Of a stretch of DNA of 64,000 nt, positions 40,206 through 52,740 are shown one piece after another. Numbering within the stretch: the first letter of the stretch is position 1; each line of letters begins with the position of its first letter. The notes under the pieces are model-generated. The model ran no database searches, was not told the origin of the DNA, and saw only the letters and a list, made by a program, of their open reading frames with translations. The stretch is from Rhopalosiphum padi (taxonomy: Eukaryota; Arthropoda; Insecta; Hemiptera; Aphididae): assembly GCF_020882245.1 (NCBI RefSeq), contig NC_083598.1:6069178-6133177 (forward strand). Direction: 5' to 3'. The translations under genes and the position numbers were made by a program.

Positions 40206-41757
40206 TAATAATTTATAAATATAACACGAATTGGAACTGCTGAACGCATATTTTGGGATGTTATCTATGCGTTAATAAGACAAAATTAGCATATGCGAGT
40301 ACGACGTTTTAGGATTAATGCTGTTTGAGCTGAGCAAGAAATTTGGAATACTGACAATTTATTATAATATATGAAATGTCTATGCCTAAGTATACCTATA
40401 AGGCTATAAAGTATACATTGATAAACATTAGTGTGAAATACCTAAAATCACTTAACATTTTAAAATATTTTAAATGCTTCTTAAAATTGCTCTCTTTAAC
40501 CGGCCTTAAACTTATTAATTTACCGGTGGAAACTGCTAAGAGTTAAACAGATTTATTTAAGTAATACCAGTGGTCCGATTTGAATTTTGTGAACAATTTT
40601 TATTTTTTAACATTTGGACTGGGTTATGTATGAAAAATATTTACATTTTCAATGTGAACAACTTGATATAATTTATAGAACGAAAAAAAATATCACCAAC
40701 TACATACTGATTTTGTTTATTTAACACAACATAAAGGTACCTACTCTAATATTATTACGATAACATTATTAATTTGGTATTCGTTTCATAACAAAACAGT
40801 ACCTACCTATAAAAAATTATAAGAAACTGAAAAAAAAACTATTATGTTTATTAAATATTGTTTAATAAAAATGATGGGTTCACCAAACATTTTTGCTACT
40901 TTAATAATTAATAAAGGGAAATTATTAATTATGATAGGTATTATCTTTAAATACAGTATAGTTAATACCTACTTATGTATTTATGGATTAGAATAAATTA
41001 GATGAATGACTTTATACTTTATTTTTTTAGTATCTCAGGTATCTATTAATATTATATTGTCTTTGTTTTAATTATCTGTTATTAATGAGTTTAATTTATG
41101 CATATCCAAAAATAATATCAGAATTGTGTTATTTAAATTGTTTAATGTTTTTTATTAATTTATTAAGTAAACTAAAAAAACACTTAAAGAATAAAGGTTA
41201 AATTAAATATGATAAAAAAAATAATACATTTATAACTAAGAAGAATAACAATTTAAAATGGTATAAAATACAATCCAAATATTTTATCCTAAATGTACAA
41301 TAATTAATACAATTGTATTTTATGATGTTAAAAAGTATATTTTATGTATCATGGTTGTTATATATTTAACAAATGTGAATGTATTTTGTGAGTAACTTGC
41401 TAGTTTTATTTAAACGACATACACCATTACAAATACTGTATCGAATGCATCATATTAATATTATGTAGTAAGGTACATAAAACTTGTAAATTTAAAATTA
41501 GTGAGTAAGCTGTTTAAAATATTTGTTACCTAATAAAATATAATTTGTATATGATATTTACATATTATATTGCTTAATGCTTAGCAGTGACTAACATTAA
41601 TTGGTTAACTCTATGTTATCTCGCTTTTCATAACATGCATGTAGAATGATTTCCGAAATTAACATCTTCCTACTTGGTGATAATGACTGGTGAATATCAG
41701 ATTTATTTTCTTAACTATTATTCTTTGCATACATGTACAAAAAGCAAGTGGTTACAG

Positions 41758-41856
41758 GTTCTAGCGCAAAGTCCAATTTCTGCATTATCTTCTACTACTG
41801 CTACTACTGTTACTACTACAACAGATTCAAGAATAAAATTCCCTAATTCTAACTGA
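41758..41856 (+). CDS. Possible alternative terminal exon of the carboxypeptidase (Thr-rich tail)
   Basis: An acceptor GTGGTTACAG ends at 41757. The sequence after it, read in the phase left by the donor at 39588, encodes 32 residues beginning VLAQSPISALSSTTATTV and ends in TGA. The Ser/Thr-rich composition would suit an O-glycosylated stalk. The acceptor and frame fit, but an exon this short could occur by chance. It would give a protein of about 623 residues. Confidence 0.3.
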   Translation, partial: VLAQSPISALSSTTATTVTTTTDSRIKFPNSN

Positions 41857-42124
41857 TTTTGAGTTTGAAGTTTCTCTTCTTGACTTCAATGATGTTTTGT
41901 AAGTAATACCATTGATCATAAGTACTGGTATTTTTATCAATGGTAATTTGTGCAAACATTTATGATCAATTATTTAACCTTTTTGATTTTTTAGCTTATA
42001 TATTAATATATTAAATAAAAAAATTGTAATTTGTATAATTTACAAATTAAATTATATAAATACATCTTTATTTGTTTTTTAATAAATATTTTATTTAATG
42101 ACATTGTTGTAAATGTACTTTCAG

Positions 42125-42286
42125 AGACAGGATAACACACCTTACAGACAGCCAGTTCCTCATTTCTATCATCATCATCATCCACAAGGTATAGCATTGG
42201 CACCTAAACAACCAACTCAAGACCCTGGGATATTATCAAGTATTACATCTGGTTTCAATAACTTTGTCAGCAATATGTTTGGATAA
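42125..42286 (+). CDS. Alternative terminal exon of the carboxypeptidase (His-rich tail)
   Basis: The acceptor TGTACTTTCAG is followed by an exon whose frame continues exactly from LHTSK at the 39588 donor. It encodes 53 residues beginning RQDNTPYRQPVPHFYHHHHP and ending SGFNNFVSNMFG, then TAA. The segment has coding-like composition in AT-rich surroundings, which supports it as a real exon. It lacks a hydrophobic stretch, so this isoform (about 644 residues) would be soluble and secreted, in contrast to the read-through form. AATAAA-like signals follow near 42412 and 42640. Confidence 0.6.
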   Translation, partial: RQDNTPYRQPVPHFYHHHHPQGIALAPKQPTQDPGILSSITSGFNNFVSNMFG

Positions 42287-42772
42287 CCTATTCCTATCCA
42301 AGAACCCCTGATTCCCAAATAATATATAATGAATTATTATAGCCAATATACGATCTCTAAGCTATAAGACACTCAGCTTTTAAGTTAAGTTTTTCCCTCC
42401 AACAAATACTTAAATAAACCATTGTAACAATTTTAATATTTTACCTCCTACTTAATAATACTTATTTATTGAAATTATTATAAATTATTACGTTAAATAC
42501 TATATATTATACTATTTTTATTATATATAAATATATATACATATATTTACAAATTAAAGTATAGTTATATAATTCAGTAATTTTTGTATGGAAATTATTT
42601 TATTATTTTGTGTACATAATATGAACAAAAATTATAATAATAAATTATGATTTATTTATTTGTTTTTTTTTTTATTATTATTTTGATATATTTACATATT
42701 AAAATCATGATACAAATTACGCTTATAAACAAAAATTCTAACTTAAGAGAAAAATACTTAATTTTGCAGTCT
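42287..42772. other. Convergent 3' region between carboxypeptidase and RFC5
   Basis: AT-rich 3' UTR and intergenic sequence between two converging genes. It contains AATAAA-type signals on both strands and a T-run at 42661-42673. No gene is seen. Confidence 0.5.
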
Positions 42773-45304
42773 TCAATCATCAGCTGGTTTTAATTTTGAT
42801 CTTATCATATGGAAAGCACTTATTAAACTACCGAGATGTATTTTTTCACTAGTTCCGCCATTCAGGCGCACTTCAATATCAGCCATTTCGGTTAGTATTT
42901 CAATGAGAGAATCTGGTGGTAAATCCACTAAAATATACAAGGACCATTATTAGTTAGTAATTACTTATTATTTTGTACATTATAAACACAAGATAAGAAT
43001 TAACATTTTATAGATGTATAATAAATAATACTTACATCTATATAAAAAAGTGTGCAATTCTGTTAATATGTCTTGTAAAGCCAAACCTTTCTGAATTTTT
43101 AATTCTTGAATTTCTATGACAAAATACAATTTGTTTTACATAATGGTTAAGTTATTCAAGCAGTAATGTAGAATTACTTTTGAAAGTAGTAGAAAAGTCA
43201 TCATTTAGCAACCATTTTAAAATATTCATAATGTCACTCTTTAGTGGATGGCCAACACATGTATAGACAGAATCTTCGCTTACTTCTGGAAATGCAGTAG
43301 CAGCACTCTGTAATATGTTAAGAACTTTTCGCATATCACCTTGTGCCAAATCTATTAATGCTTTTTTGCCATCTTCTGTTACTTTCACACTAAAAATTAA
43401 ATAAAAAAAAATTGTATAAAAAAAAAAAAATTCAATAAGCATTTAGAAAAATATATAATAAAGAAAGTGAGAATACCATACTTTTCTTGTTCAATAACAT
43501 ATTCAAGGCGAGGCATAATTTGTTTAAAATCAAGTGGACCAAATCGAAAGCGTGTACATCGTGATTGTAGGGCTGGAATTATTTTGCTTAAGTAATTGCA
43601 AATTAAGCAAAAACGGACATTGTCAGTAAACTTTTCAATAACTAAAGAGTAAACACAATAATTATGAAATTGTTATTGATTTATTTATATTATTAATATT
43701 TAAAAGTAAATATACTTCTTCTGAGGGCATTTTGGGCATCATTAGTCATAGCATCTGCTTCATCCAAAATAATTAATTTGAAACCTGATTTAAAGATTGT
43801 TCTGGTTGATGCAAAGTTCATAACTTGTCCTCTCACAACATTAATTCCTCTGTCATCAGAAGCATTCAACTCAAGAACCTAGACAGACATTGAGAAGTTT
43901 GTACATACTTTTGCTTTTGTAAAAGAAAAACTAAATAAACATTTAATATTTGCTTATAAGGTATTGTAAGTTCTAATAATTATACTTATAATTAAAGCAA
44001 AAAGTGAAATTGGGTATATTAAGAACAGTACATACATTTTGATAAATAAATAATACAAGTTTCAACAAAAATAATGTTTAAGATTAAAAGGTTTTATAAT
44101 TAGCTTAACATATTATATACAAATATCTATCATTCGCAGCCTCCGGTTTCAGGGGCAGCAAGAGATTAATTTGGGCCATTTTTCAAATTCACCATTAAAA
44201 CCGGCCTATGGTCTTACTTTTTATACTATTGGGTATAAAAATTAAAATTGTATTGGTTATTTGTTTTTTTGGATAAAAAGTTTTACAGTAAGGTACTAAG
44301 CCACTAAAGGTATACTTTTCCATACGCTTTAGTTAATATTTATTATTTATAATATGATAAATATTTACAATTAAAAATCATGGCTATTTATTTTTATAGT
44401 AGAAAGGTCTATTAGTTTTATATTGGTAAATTCTATAATCATAAAATATTTAATTATAGGTACTTTACAAAAAAAAAAAAAAAATAATTTGTAAAAATAT
44501 TGTGGGCAAGTCTATGATATCTATGTATAAGTTTGAACCTTTTATAGACATTTTATTTTCAAAATAAAAATAATTTCTCATTAATAATAACTGTCTAGTT
44601 TATGGACTTTATTATTATGAGTAACATCATTTTTATCAGTAATAAAGTTGATTATAGAAATATTTAACTAAATGTTTAAATTTCATTATTTTGTTAATTT
44701 TATAATCAAATAATTGATAGTTGTAAAGAAACTAAGGTACATAACAAAAACAGAATAATCCCCTTAAAGTAAATAGTAAATTATTCTACCAATGAAACTT
44801 ATTTAAACTAAAATATTTAATTTGCTAAATTTGTAGTATTAAAAAAATATATATAATTAATTCAATAAACAATAACTACAACCAGTACAACCATAATATT
44901 ATCAATACATATATGTCATATATACCATTGAACGAAACTGCGCTGGAGTATACAGTTGCTTGGCACATGCTAATATTGTACTAGTTTTTCCAGTCCCTGG
45001 CGGTCCATAAAATAATAGATGAGGTAATTGATCTTCTTTAATAAATTTACCAACTATACAAATTTACAGAATATTAATTAGTTTGTTTGATAAACACATA
45101 AAAAATTGATTATTTTTCAAATTTTACTTGTTTTAATAATGTCTTCATGTGAAATTAAATCATCTAAAGTATTTGGTCGATACTTTTCTACCCTGTGATC
45201 ATATAATATAGTAAAAAATAAAAATGGTAAAATATAAAGAGGTAAAACAAGTTTTAAGATATTAAAACAACTTACCAAGGGAGATTTGGTTTTACTTTCA
45301 TCAT
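42773..45304 (-). CDS. RFC5: Replication factor C subunit 5 (clamp-loader AAA+ ATPase), complete
   Basis: Coding exons on the minus strand: 45276-45304, 45128-45192, 44926-45053, 43716-43878, 43482-43641, 43178-43389, 43036-43113 and 42773-42927. All have GT-AG borders and join in frame to 329 residues (vertebrate RFC5 is 340). Visible motifs are NLPWVEKYRPNTLDDLISH at the N-terminus, Walker A GPPGTGKTS (48-56), Walker B LILDEAD (113-116) and the clamp-loader SRC motif in LQSRCTRFRFGP (155-157). The C-terminal collar runs from EDGKKALIDLAQGDMRK to MADIEVRLNGGTSEKIHLGS. RFC5 is one of four small subunits that, with RFC1, load PCNA at primer-template junctions; it also serves in alternative clamp loaders. 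YTCVGHPLKSDI distinguishes it from the other small subunits. Either of two tandem ATGs could be the start; the upstream one is used here. Confidence 0.95.
43879..44925. other. Largest RFC5 intron
   Basis: This roughly 1 kb intron is AT-rich. A higher-complexity block at about 44120-44220 (CAGCCTCCGGTTTCAGGGGC, later CCGGCCTATGG) looks like a fragment of a dispersed repeat. No terminal repeats could be assigned. Confidence 0.45.
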
Positions 45305-46883
45305 GGTACCAATAATAGATGTTAGAAGTTGATACAATTTCAGTTATCTCAGTATTTTACGATAATTAATTTTTTATAAATGTATGGATACAGATCGTAA
45401 CGAATAAATTCATAACACACTCTAAGTAATAGCACAGAATTTATTCTATGGTAATAGTTTAATTTAATTAATTTTATGCCAAAATTAAATAAAAATTTTG
45501 TGTACTTTCACTATACTTTAATCACTATTCACTTGTATAATTGAATCATAGAATTTAATATGAATTCTTGTGGTTCAAATTGAGTTGTGCCAAATGCCCA
45601 ATTACTTGAAAATTGAAAATAATAAATATTTTTGGTTGTACACTACACAACACTACATTACATTACTTATTACCACGAATTAAAATATACTAATTATTTA
45701 ATTTATTAATAATATTTTAATTCGTGCTTATTACTACAATAATACTGTATTATGAGATTTGCCGTTTTAGGTTAAATCTTAAATGATAAATGTTTCAGTT
45801 TTGGCGCCTATGTCTTTATCGGGGCTCGGCCAGTTGGACCCCGTGATAACAAGCAGATTTTTTATCACGAAATTGTCATGGAAGAAACGCAAAAATCGGG
45901 GCCAACTGAAAATGCAGAAGTACCAACAGTGAAATGTAAAAATTCCCAAATTTATGTATTTTAAAATTCAAATATTATTGTACAATTATTGTAAAATTCA
46001 AATATTATTGTATAATTCGTAAATTAAAAAATATTTCGTTTACGAAGTGTTTTACGGGAAAACCGCGAGAGATAGGACGAAAGTCGTGAGACATAAAATT
46101 GATCCCCATAACCAGCTTCATATGTTGTATGTTTTTGATTTTTCGAAAAACCGTTATTAAGGATTTTTAAACGTCGTACTTAGGTCGAACGATTTTTGAA
46201 AACCCAAAATTTGAAATAACGAGTTTTTGGAAAAAAGAAAAACTGATTCTGGTTTAGAATTACATTTAGAACATTTTAACTTCTGTGATAAATTGTCGTT
46301 GGACGACCAGGTGACCTAGGAAACGCGAATGAAAATTGAAAATTTCGAAAAATGAAAATTCTCGTTTACTAAAAATATATCATGAAGTAGACTTTGTAAT
46401 ATTGATGATAGACTGTCTCAGCTCAGAATCATTTGTACCAAAAAAAATAGTATACAATGATATTTATTGAATTCAAATTTAATTTATTATAGTGAGTTAC
46501 TTAATACTTAATATATAAATAAATATTGCTATAATTTCTCTTATACTATTTTAAGACTGAAATCATACTTATTTTTAAAGTAAAACATTTTTATATGCCA
46601 TAGTTTACCAAATACTTTTATGGTGTATAAAAGCAAATATAAAATATAATTATTAATTTATGATAATATTAGTACATATAAATTTGAATTCAAACATAAC
46701 ATTAGGAACATAGAAACTACTATCAAAAGAAAAAAAATAGAAACAATATTGATAAAATTTGGTTTATTTCATTCATAAACATAATTTTATGCTTTTTCAT
46801 TTAACTAAATTAATATAAAAAAGTAATTGAAAACACATCATATTCAGGTATTTTATAGTACTACAAGAAACAATAATGTCAAA
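45305..46883. other. RFC5 upstream region and intergenic sequence
   Basis: The first half would hold the RFC5 promoter. A GC-richer patch at 45795-45935 contains a candidate first exon on the opposite strand (listed separately). The block 46020-46380 (CGAGAGATAGGACGAAAGTC, GATTTTTCGAAAAACC and similar) differs in texture from its surroundings and may be an old dispersed repeat. No terminal repeats were found. Confidence 0.4.
45878..45935 (+). CDS. Candidate first coding exon of an unknown + strand gene
   Basis: In a GC-richer patch, an ATG opens METTQ-like sequence (reads MEETQKSGPTENAEVPTVK) and is followed by a possible donor, GTAAAA, at 45936. An overlapping frame from an earlier ATG at 45809 is also open for 41 codons. 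The patch lies 570 bases from the RFC5 start on the opposite strand, so a shared divergent promoter is possible. No following exon was recognised before mRpL30, so this is weakly supported. Confidence 0.2.
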
Positions 46884-49107
46884 TTATATGATCGTAGACC
46901 ATGGATTTAACCACTTATTACGACAATTTTTTTCAACTGTATCTTTATCTACTCGTTTGGCCAATTTTTCAAAGTCTTTGGTAGCTTCTAATCGCTTAGT
47001 ATCGGGCAAAAACTTTTTTGAAATCCTAAACACACCATCACTATCTAAATGTGTACCCCAATAATCTTCTTTTTCTGGTAATCCATCAGGTGTTTGTATT
47101 GGTGTTATTTTTATTAAATGTTTAACTTTCCATAATCGTGCATTCATCTCAGGTGTATTTTTTACAATAGCTATATCACTTATCTATAACAAAAGAAATA
47201 TTATGCATTTTAAAAAGGTATAATGAAAAAAATTTTATATTTAGAAATAAAATCAATCAACAGATTTTTTTTAATTCTATTCTTACAATAAATTATTACA
47301 ACATTTTAATCTGACAAACAAAAATGTTTTTAAGAATGTTTTGAATTGTATAATACCTAATTGTATTTAAAAATTATAAATTATAACATCTAATAACTGG
47401 GTAATTTAATTTGGATATCACCATACTCAATTTTGATCACAATTATTAGTTTTAATAAAATAATAAAAATTAAATTATTTGACTTTAATATTTGTTGATT
47501 TACTCAATTATATAATTATAAGTAGTTAAGTAAATTGAAAATGAGTCTACATCTATAGTACAAATGATACATTTAGGCTATAATGTAGTATATTCTGTTA
47601 TATACAGTGTGATCCCGATTTAAGGTACCTCTAAATATCTCAGGTGGATGACCTTGTATTGAAGTAAATATTTTAGAGGGCCTAGGGGGTACCTAAATAC
47701 ACATTTATGTATGATTTTCAATTTTTTTACACGTTTGGTGTGCGCATGCGCAATACAACTTACATTTTTTTAAATGGAAACACCAATTTTTTTTACATAT
47801 TCGGATAGATTATTTTTTTTTAAACGTTTTTTGTATAAAAAGTTTTTTTCTATTTACAAAATTGATCAAGTTAGAGAAGTCACCATTTCAGTTAATGCAT
47901 AGTTCGTGTTATAATAATATCGCATGTTATCCAGATAGATATCTTTAGTATGTGATAATTTTTGTTTCGTTGACTGCTATAATACAATTTTTAACTATTA
48001 TTATAGTGGAATTCTATTTTATTTTTCAATAGTTTTGATAACGATAAAATAATAAGATAATGTTATTATTAAGAAATAATAAAATAAGTTTGAAATACCT
48101 AATTAAATATTATTTTTAGTGTACAATATTTTTTTTTTTGTTTACTGTAATAATTAAAAACCTTTAACAAAAAATTATTAATAATAGTAATATTAATATT
48201 ATAATACAAAATAAAATGAACTAAATAAATTTATCTTATAAATTGTTCAAAATTTTCACCATAATGTTCTAAACATTATCTTAAACATCTGATTATCTTA
48301 TTGTTATTAAAACTATTGAAAAATAAAATAGAATTCCACTATAATAATAGTTAAAATTGTAAATGTATTATAGCAGTCAACGAAACAAAAATTATCACAT
48401 ACTAAAAATATCTATCTGGACGACATACGATATTATTATAACACGAACTATGCATTAACTGAAATGGTGACTTCTCTAACTTGGTCAATTTTGTAAATAG
48501 AAAAAAACTTTTTATACAAAAAACGTTTAAAAAATAATAATCTATTCGAATATGTAAAAAAAATTGGTGTTTTCATTTAAAAAAATGTAAGTTGTATTAC
48601 ACATGCGCACACCAAACGTGTAAAAAAATTGAAAATCATACATAAATGTGTATTTAGTTACCCTCTAGGCCCTCTAAAATATTTACTTCAATACAAGGTC
48701 ATCCACCTGTGATATTTAGTGGTACCTTAAATCGTGATCACATTGTATAATAAGGAATCTAGATTGTTTAAAAGTAATTTAATAAAAATATATTACTTTA
48801 TGATCTAAGCCCATATCAGTCAATATTTTTTTTTGCCAATACGGATTATATAAATATCGTTTAACTCTTTGAACCATGAATAATTTTGTTGGTGTATATG
48901 GTGGGTCAACTTCACCTTCTCTGAAAACATTTATAAATAGACCAATAAAACATTTTATAATGAAAGCAAATTAAAACTTTACCTAGGGTAATATGTGAAT
49001 CCAAGGTATTTTTTACCACCAGTCCAAGATTTTAAACCTCGTACAACCATAGTCATTGAATACCATTTGTTTAAATTATTTATAGAATGTTTAATTAGAC
49101 TGGTCAT
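46884..49107 (-). CDS. mRpL30: Mitochondrial large-subunit ribosomal protein uL30m (mRpL30), complete
   Basis: Three coding exons on the minus strand, 48983-49107, 48797-48920 and 46884-47183, join in frame to 182 residues. The N-terminus MTSLIKHSINNLNKWYSM is basic and Ser/Asn-rich, as expected of a mitochondrial presequence. KLFMVQRVKRYLYNPYWQKK is the start of the L30 fold, followed by KILTDMGLDHK. The last exon has VKNTPEMNARLWKVKHLIKI, the family's most conserved segment (N-x-x-[LM]-x-x-[VIL]-x-H-L-[IV]-x-[VI]). A Lys-rich C-terminal extension ends NKWLNPWSTII. The protein sits in the mitochondrial 39S subunit. An earlier in-frame stretch upstream of MTSL exists, but the methionine chosen fits a presequence better. 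The intron between exons 2 and 3 carries a 1.1 kb fold-back transposon. Confidence 0.9.
47605..48745. mobile_element. Large fold-back element with TA target site (Tc1/mariner-like), in mRpL30 intron
   Basis: The left end CAGTGTGATCCCGATTTAAG and the right end CTTAAATCGTGATCACATTG are inverted copies. The match continues inward for roughly 450 bases per arm with few differences, leaving a spacer of about 230 bases near 48060-48300. TA occurs immediately outside both ends (47603-47604 and 48746-48747), as for Tc1/mariner insertions. There is no open reading frame. Such long arms would fold into an extended hairpin in the pre-mRNA. Confidence 0.78.
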
Positions 49108-52100
49108 CTTTATAAAATTGTGTTGGTTATTGCTATAAATGAAAAATTCTACTGTAAATAATACATTAATATACACAAAAGTCAAAAAATAACCAAACCA
49201 AATACAAATACCAAATTAAAATATTAATTAGAATACCTAAGTATTTATTTATTCTTAATTGCAATAATAAAATATAAAACTAATAAGTAGTTATTAGTTA
49301 ATAATTAAAATTTAAAACATTGAAGTACCTATTGAATAATTTAACACTATAGAAAACAGATAACTGGTCAGTGTTCACTGATAGTTGATGGACACCGAAT
49401 AGCAATTATAATTTAGAGTAAGAACAGTAAATCGTAAGTTAAATAGTAAGTGCTGAAGTTTATAAATTAAAAGTTAACATACTGAAAAAGTGAGAAATAA
49501 TAATAATACTTATCAGTTATCACATACTGATAAAGTATTTAATATCATTAAACCTAAAATTTGGTTGAATTTAATACCACACAATCAAGATCTATAAAGA
49601 AGAGGTTAGCCAGTTATCATGATATTTTCTGATTGGCTGTTGCGCGTGTGACGTATGCGCTAGACCTTAATAGAGCGGTATTCAAAAATATAAATGTAAA
49701 ATTGTGATTTTATAAAAATATTTTATATTGTAACATTAAAATATTAAATACTCAACATTTATGTTTTATACAATAAAAACTTTTTTTACTTTATTTTACT
49801 TCATTTTCTAGTGTTTCTACACAACAACTTATTTCAATTATAGTTTAAAAAAACTTATCAGCAGCCCTGCCAGTCCTCATAAAAACTTTTTGAATGCTTA
49901 TGTAAGTACCTAATATTGTTATTCATAATTATAATATAGTATCATAATATAATTTTTTTAAATTTAATTTAATGTTTTTGAATTCTATAATTCATATATA
50001 ATATTAGAAATATATTTATTTTAAATGTCAGGTTAAAAGATAGGTATTTACTATTTAGGTTTTTATTAATTATTTTTTGTTTCTAACTCACAATAAGTAC
50101 AATATAACATATCTATTATAACTTTAAGAACTCAATCTACTATTTACCAACACAAGCTAGTTTTTAGAAAAGTTGTAAGTTACTATAGTTATTCACACGA
50201 ATTAAAATATACTGGATACCACGAATGGTTATTCACCCGCATGTGTGTTGTCTCACTTGTCTCCGTCTTACAAATGCGTAACATGGCAAAATTTACACTC
50301 AGCAGATCATGTTTAGCTCCGTTAGTTTAAAAATTAGAGTGAATTGATCTATTATGAAACTTGATGGTAAGAACATTATCTGTGTGTGTATCTTGATTTT
50401 TTTACGATTATTCAGTTTTTAAGTAAGTTATGAGCATTTTTAATTTACGCTATATTATTATATACGTATAACTCGCTAAAAAATTAAATTATCGTAAAAA
50501 ACCATCATACCAACAATTTTCTTACCATAAAGTTTCATAATAGGTTGATTCACTCTAATTTTTAAACTTACAGAGCTAAACGTTATATGCTGAGCGTAAA
50601 TTTGCTATGTACTTGCTACGTACTTGTATAAGACGGAGACAACATATTATGCGGGTGTGACGCACTGACACCCTAAAAAGTTAATCTGAAGAAATAGTTG
50701 TGGTTAATTTTTCTATTGGTTAAACCTAATGGTTAACTTAACTGAATTTCTAAAAACAGTTAAACTGGGACATAGTATTAATTGACAGTTAAGCCCTACT
50801 GTCAGTTAGTTAATTGAAAAACCGGCCCTAAGAAACCGAGTTTAAGGCTTTGAGCGTTGCGTCGAGTTTTTTATATTTTAGTTTTTAAATAAGTTATAAG
50901 TGAAAATTTTGCTGTAGGTAACTTATTTTAAACATATTGTTAAAATATTATTCTATAATCAATGTTACAACTATCATAAAGAAATATTGGAACGTAGAAC
51001 ACTCTATAATATTGACACAATCTTTTAAAGAAATATTTTCAAAACGTTTTAATTATGTTTTTTATAAAAAATATTTATATTACATAATAAAAATACATTG
51101 TGCTAATATTTGAATCAACATGTTGTCAAAATAATTCTAAAAACATATTTTTGAAATGTGATGTGAATATTTTTGAACAATATTTTGCTCATACATGTGA
51201 AAAACATATTGCACCAATGTGTAATTTAGTAATATTGTAAGCAACATATGTATTAAATATGTTTAAATTGCTATGTGGGATGAAATCGAATTTGAATTTT
51301 AAAATTGTGCCTGTAAAAAAAAATCTAAATATGTTATAGGCGCTCTGCGCAGCAGTAGTGTGGTGTGCATGCATACAAACGTAAAGTATTTATTATAATA
51401 AAGGTTTTACTGCTGAAATAATTCAAAATTTATTTATTATTTAAAGAAATATATTATGGGAAAATATATTATAGTTTATAGGGAAAGATTTTACTTAGGA
51501 AGTTGGATTATTGGTGTGTTGGAAATAATTATTATAAGTTGAGAATATGCCACTGCACCACCAGAAATTGGACCCAATTTACGCCACTGTGGCAAACAAT
51601 TATTATCATCATTCTAATCATTCTAATAACAATCAATTTTAAATAAGACTTATGCTATTGAAATACAGCATTAAATTATTCACTGTAATTATTAATAACT
51701 AGCTTTAATTTTATTTTTATATACCATTATATTTTTTTATCAAACTAATATAAAAATTGTTTTATTATTTTTTTTTATAAGCGTTTAAATTTCAAATTTT
51801 TACAAATTATAATAACGATTTATCCTCAAACAAATTTAAAAGTTTAAATTGTAGATACTTGAAATTATTTTATACTTTGAAAATATTCTTGTTGGCTTGT
51901 ACTAATTTAATCTATAGCATTAAATTACTGTGACTGTAATTATTAATAAATAGCTTTAATTCTACTATTTATATACCTTTATCTTATTTTAACATTTTTT
52001 TTATATTACGGGAAAAGTATTTTGCTAATTTAATCTTAAAAATAGTTGTTATTTGAATATTATTAATTATTATAAATTATAACAGTTGTTACTTACTTTT

Positions 52101-52740
52101 AAATGCTTTTTTAAATTTGATGAACCCGAGTTGGATGTGGAATGTGGATAACTAATAGAGTGCTGAGTGCTGACTGACACCACAGAATAAATAAAATTAA
52201 ATTTATTCTGTGCTGACACCAAAATCAAATAATGAATAACAGCAGTACAACACTCAAATACTCAACTGTGTAATCGTGATATTAAATAATTAAATAATAG
52301 TTTATAAATAACACCACGTATTTTTATAGAACTTCATATAAGTCCACGCTAAAGATATTCGTGGAAACGTTCCTTGTAGGTACATATTTATAGACATCAA
52401 ATTTAATATATTTATATATATATAATAAGTGATTGATATGATGATATTATTATATTGTTATTAACTATAATAAAATTCATTTTATTCACGTTATTTTTAG
52501 CTGCTTGATGCACATTGCACACCCTAAATGACAAAATAATTGTTTTTAACATTTTATCAGTAATATTATATTTTGGAAGAAGTGTTGATTTGAAGAAATT
52601 ATTACTTATACGAGTACTTCACAAATAAAATAAATATACTCATATATTATAACAAAATAACAGTATAATATATTATGGATAACAGGATAGATATAATTAA
52701 TATACAAGATTTTCAAATAAACCAATTAATTATGAATAAA
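49108..52740. other. Repeat-rich intergenic region
   Basis: No protein-coding exon is supported. The region contains the palindromic element at 50226-50655. Several short fragments of higher complexity (49600-49670, 50760-50850, 51545-51600, 52130-52210) look like transposon debris. The last contains an inverted pair built on CTGACACCACAGAATAAATA and AATTTATTCTGTGCTGACACC. The mRpL30 promoter should lie at the left edge. Confidence 0.4.
50226..50655. mobile_element. Palindromic MITE, same broad family as the element at 6898-7325
   Basis: The left arm CACCCGCATGTGTGTTGTCT, TTGTCTCCGTCTTACAAA and GGTAAGAACATTATCTG is mirrored on the right by TATAAGACGGAGACAACATA and ATGCGGGTGTG. Inside, TGAATTGATCTATTATGAAA mirrors TTTCATAATAGGTTGATTCA. 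The CCCGCAT...TTGTCTCCGTCTTA head is shared with the 6898 copy, but the outermost bases differ and no clear target duplication was found. Confidence 0.65.

Larger units (their letters stand above)
39588..42124. other. Alternative 3' intron of the carboxypeptidase gene
   Basis: A consensus donor GTAGGT at 39588, exactly in phase 0, can remove the read-through tail and join a downstream terminal exon. The 2.5 kb intron contains the GC-rich tail coding sequence (39588-39818), a diverged fold-back repeat at about 39880-40200 and a possible alternative terminal exon at 41758-41856. Confidence 0.5.

Noticed and set aside
46876..47064. Open frame on the + strand
   Set aside because: Antisense shadow of the last mRpL30 exon.
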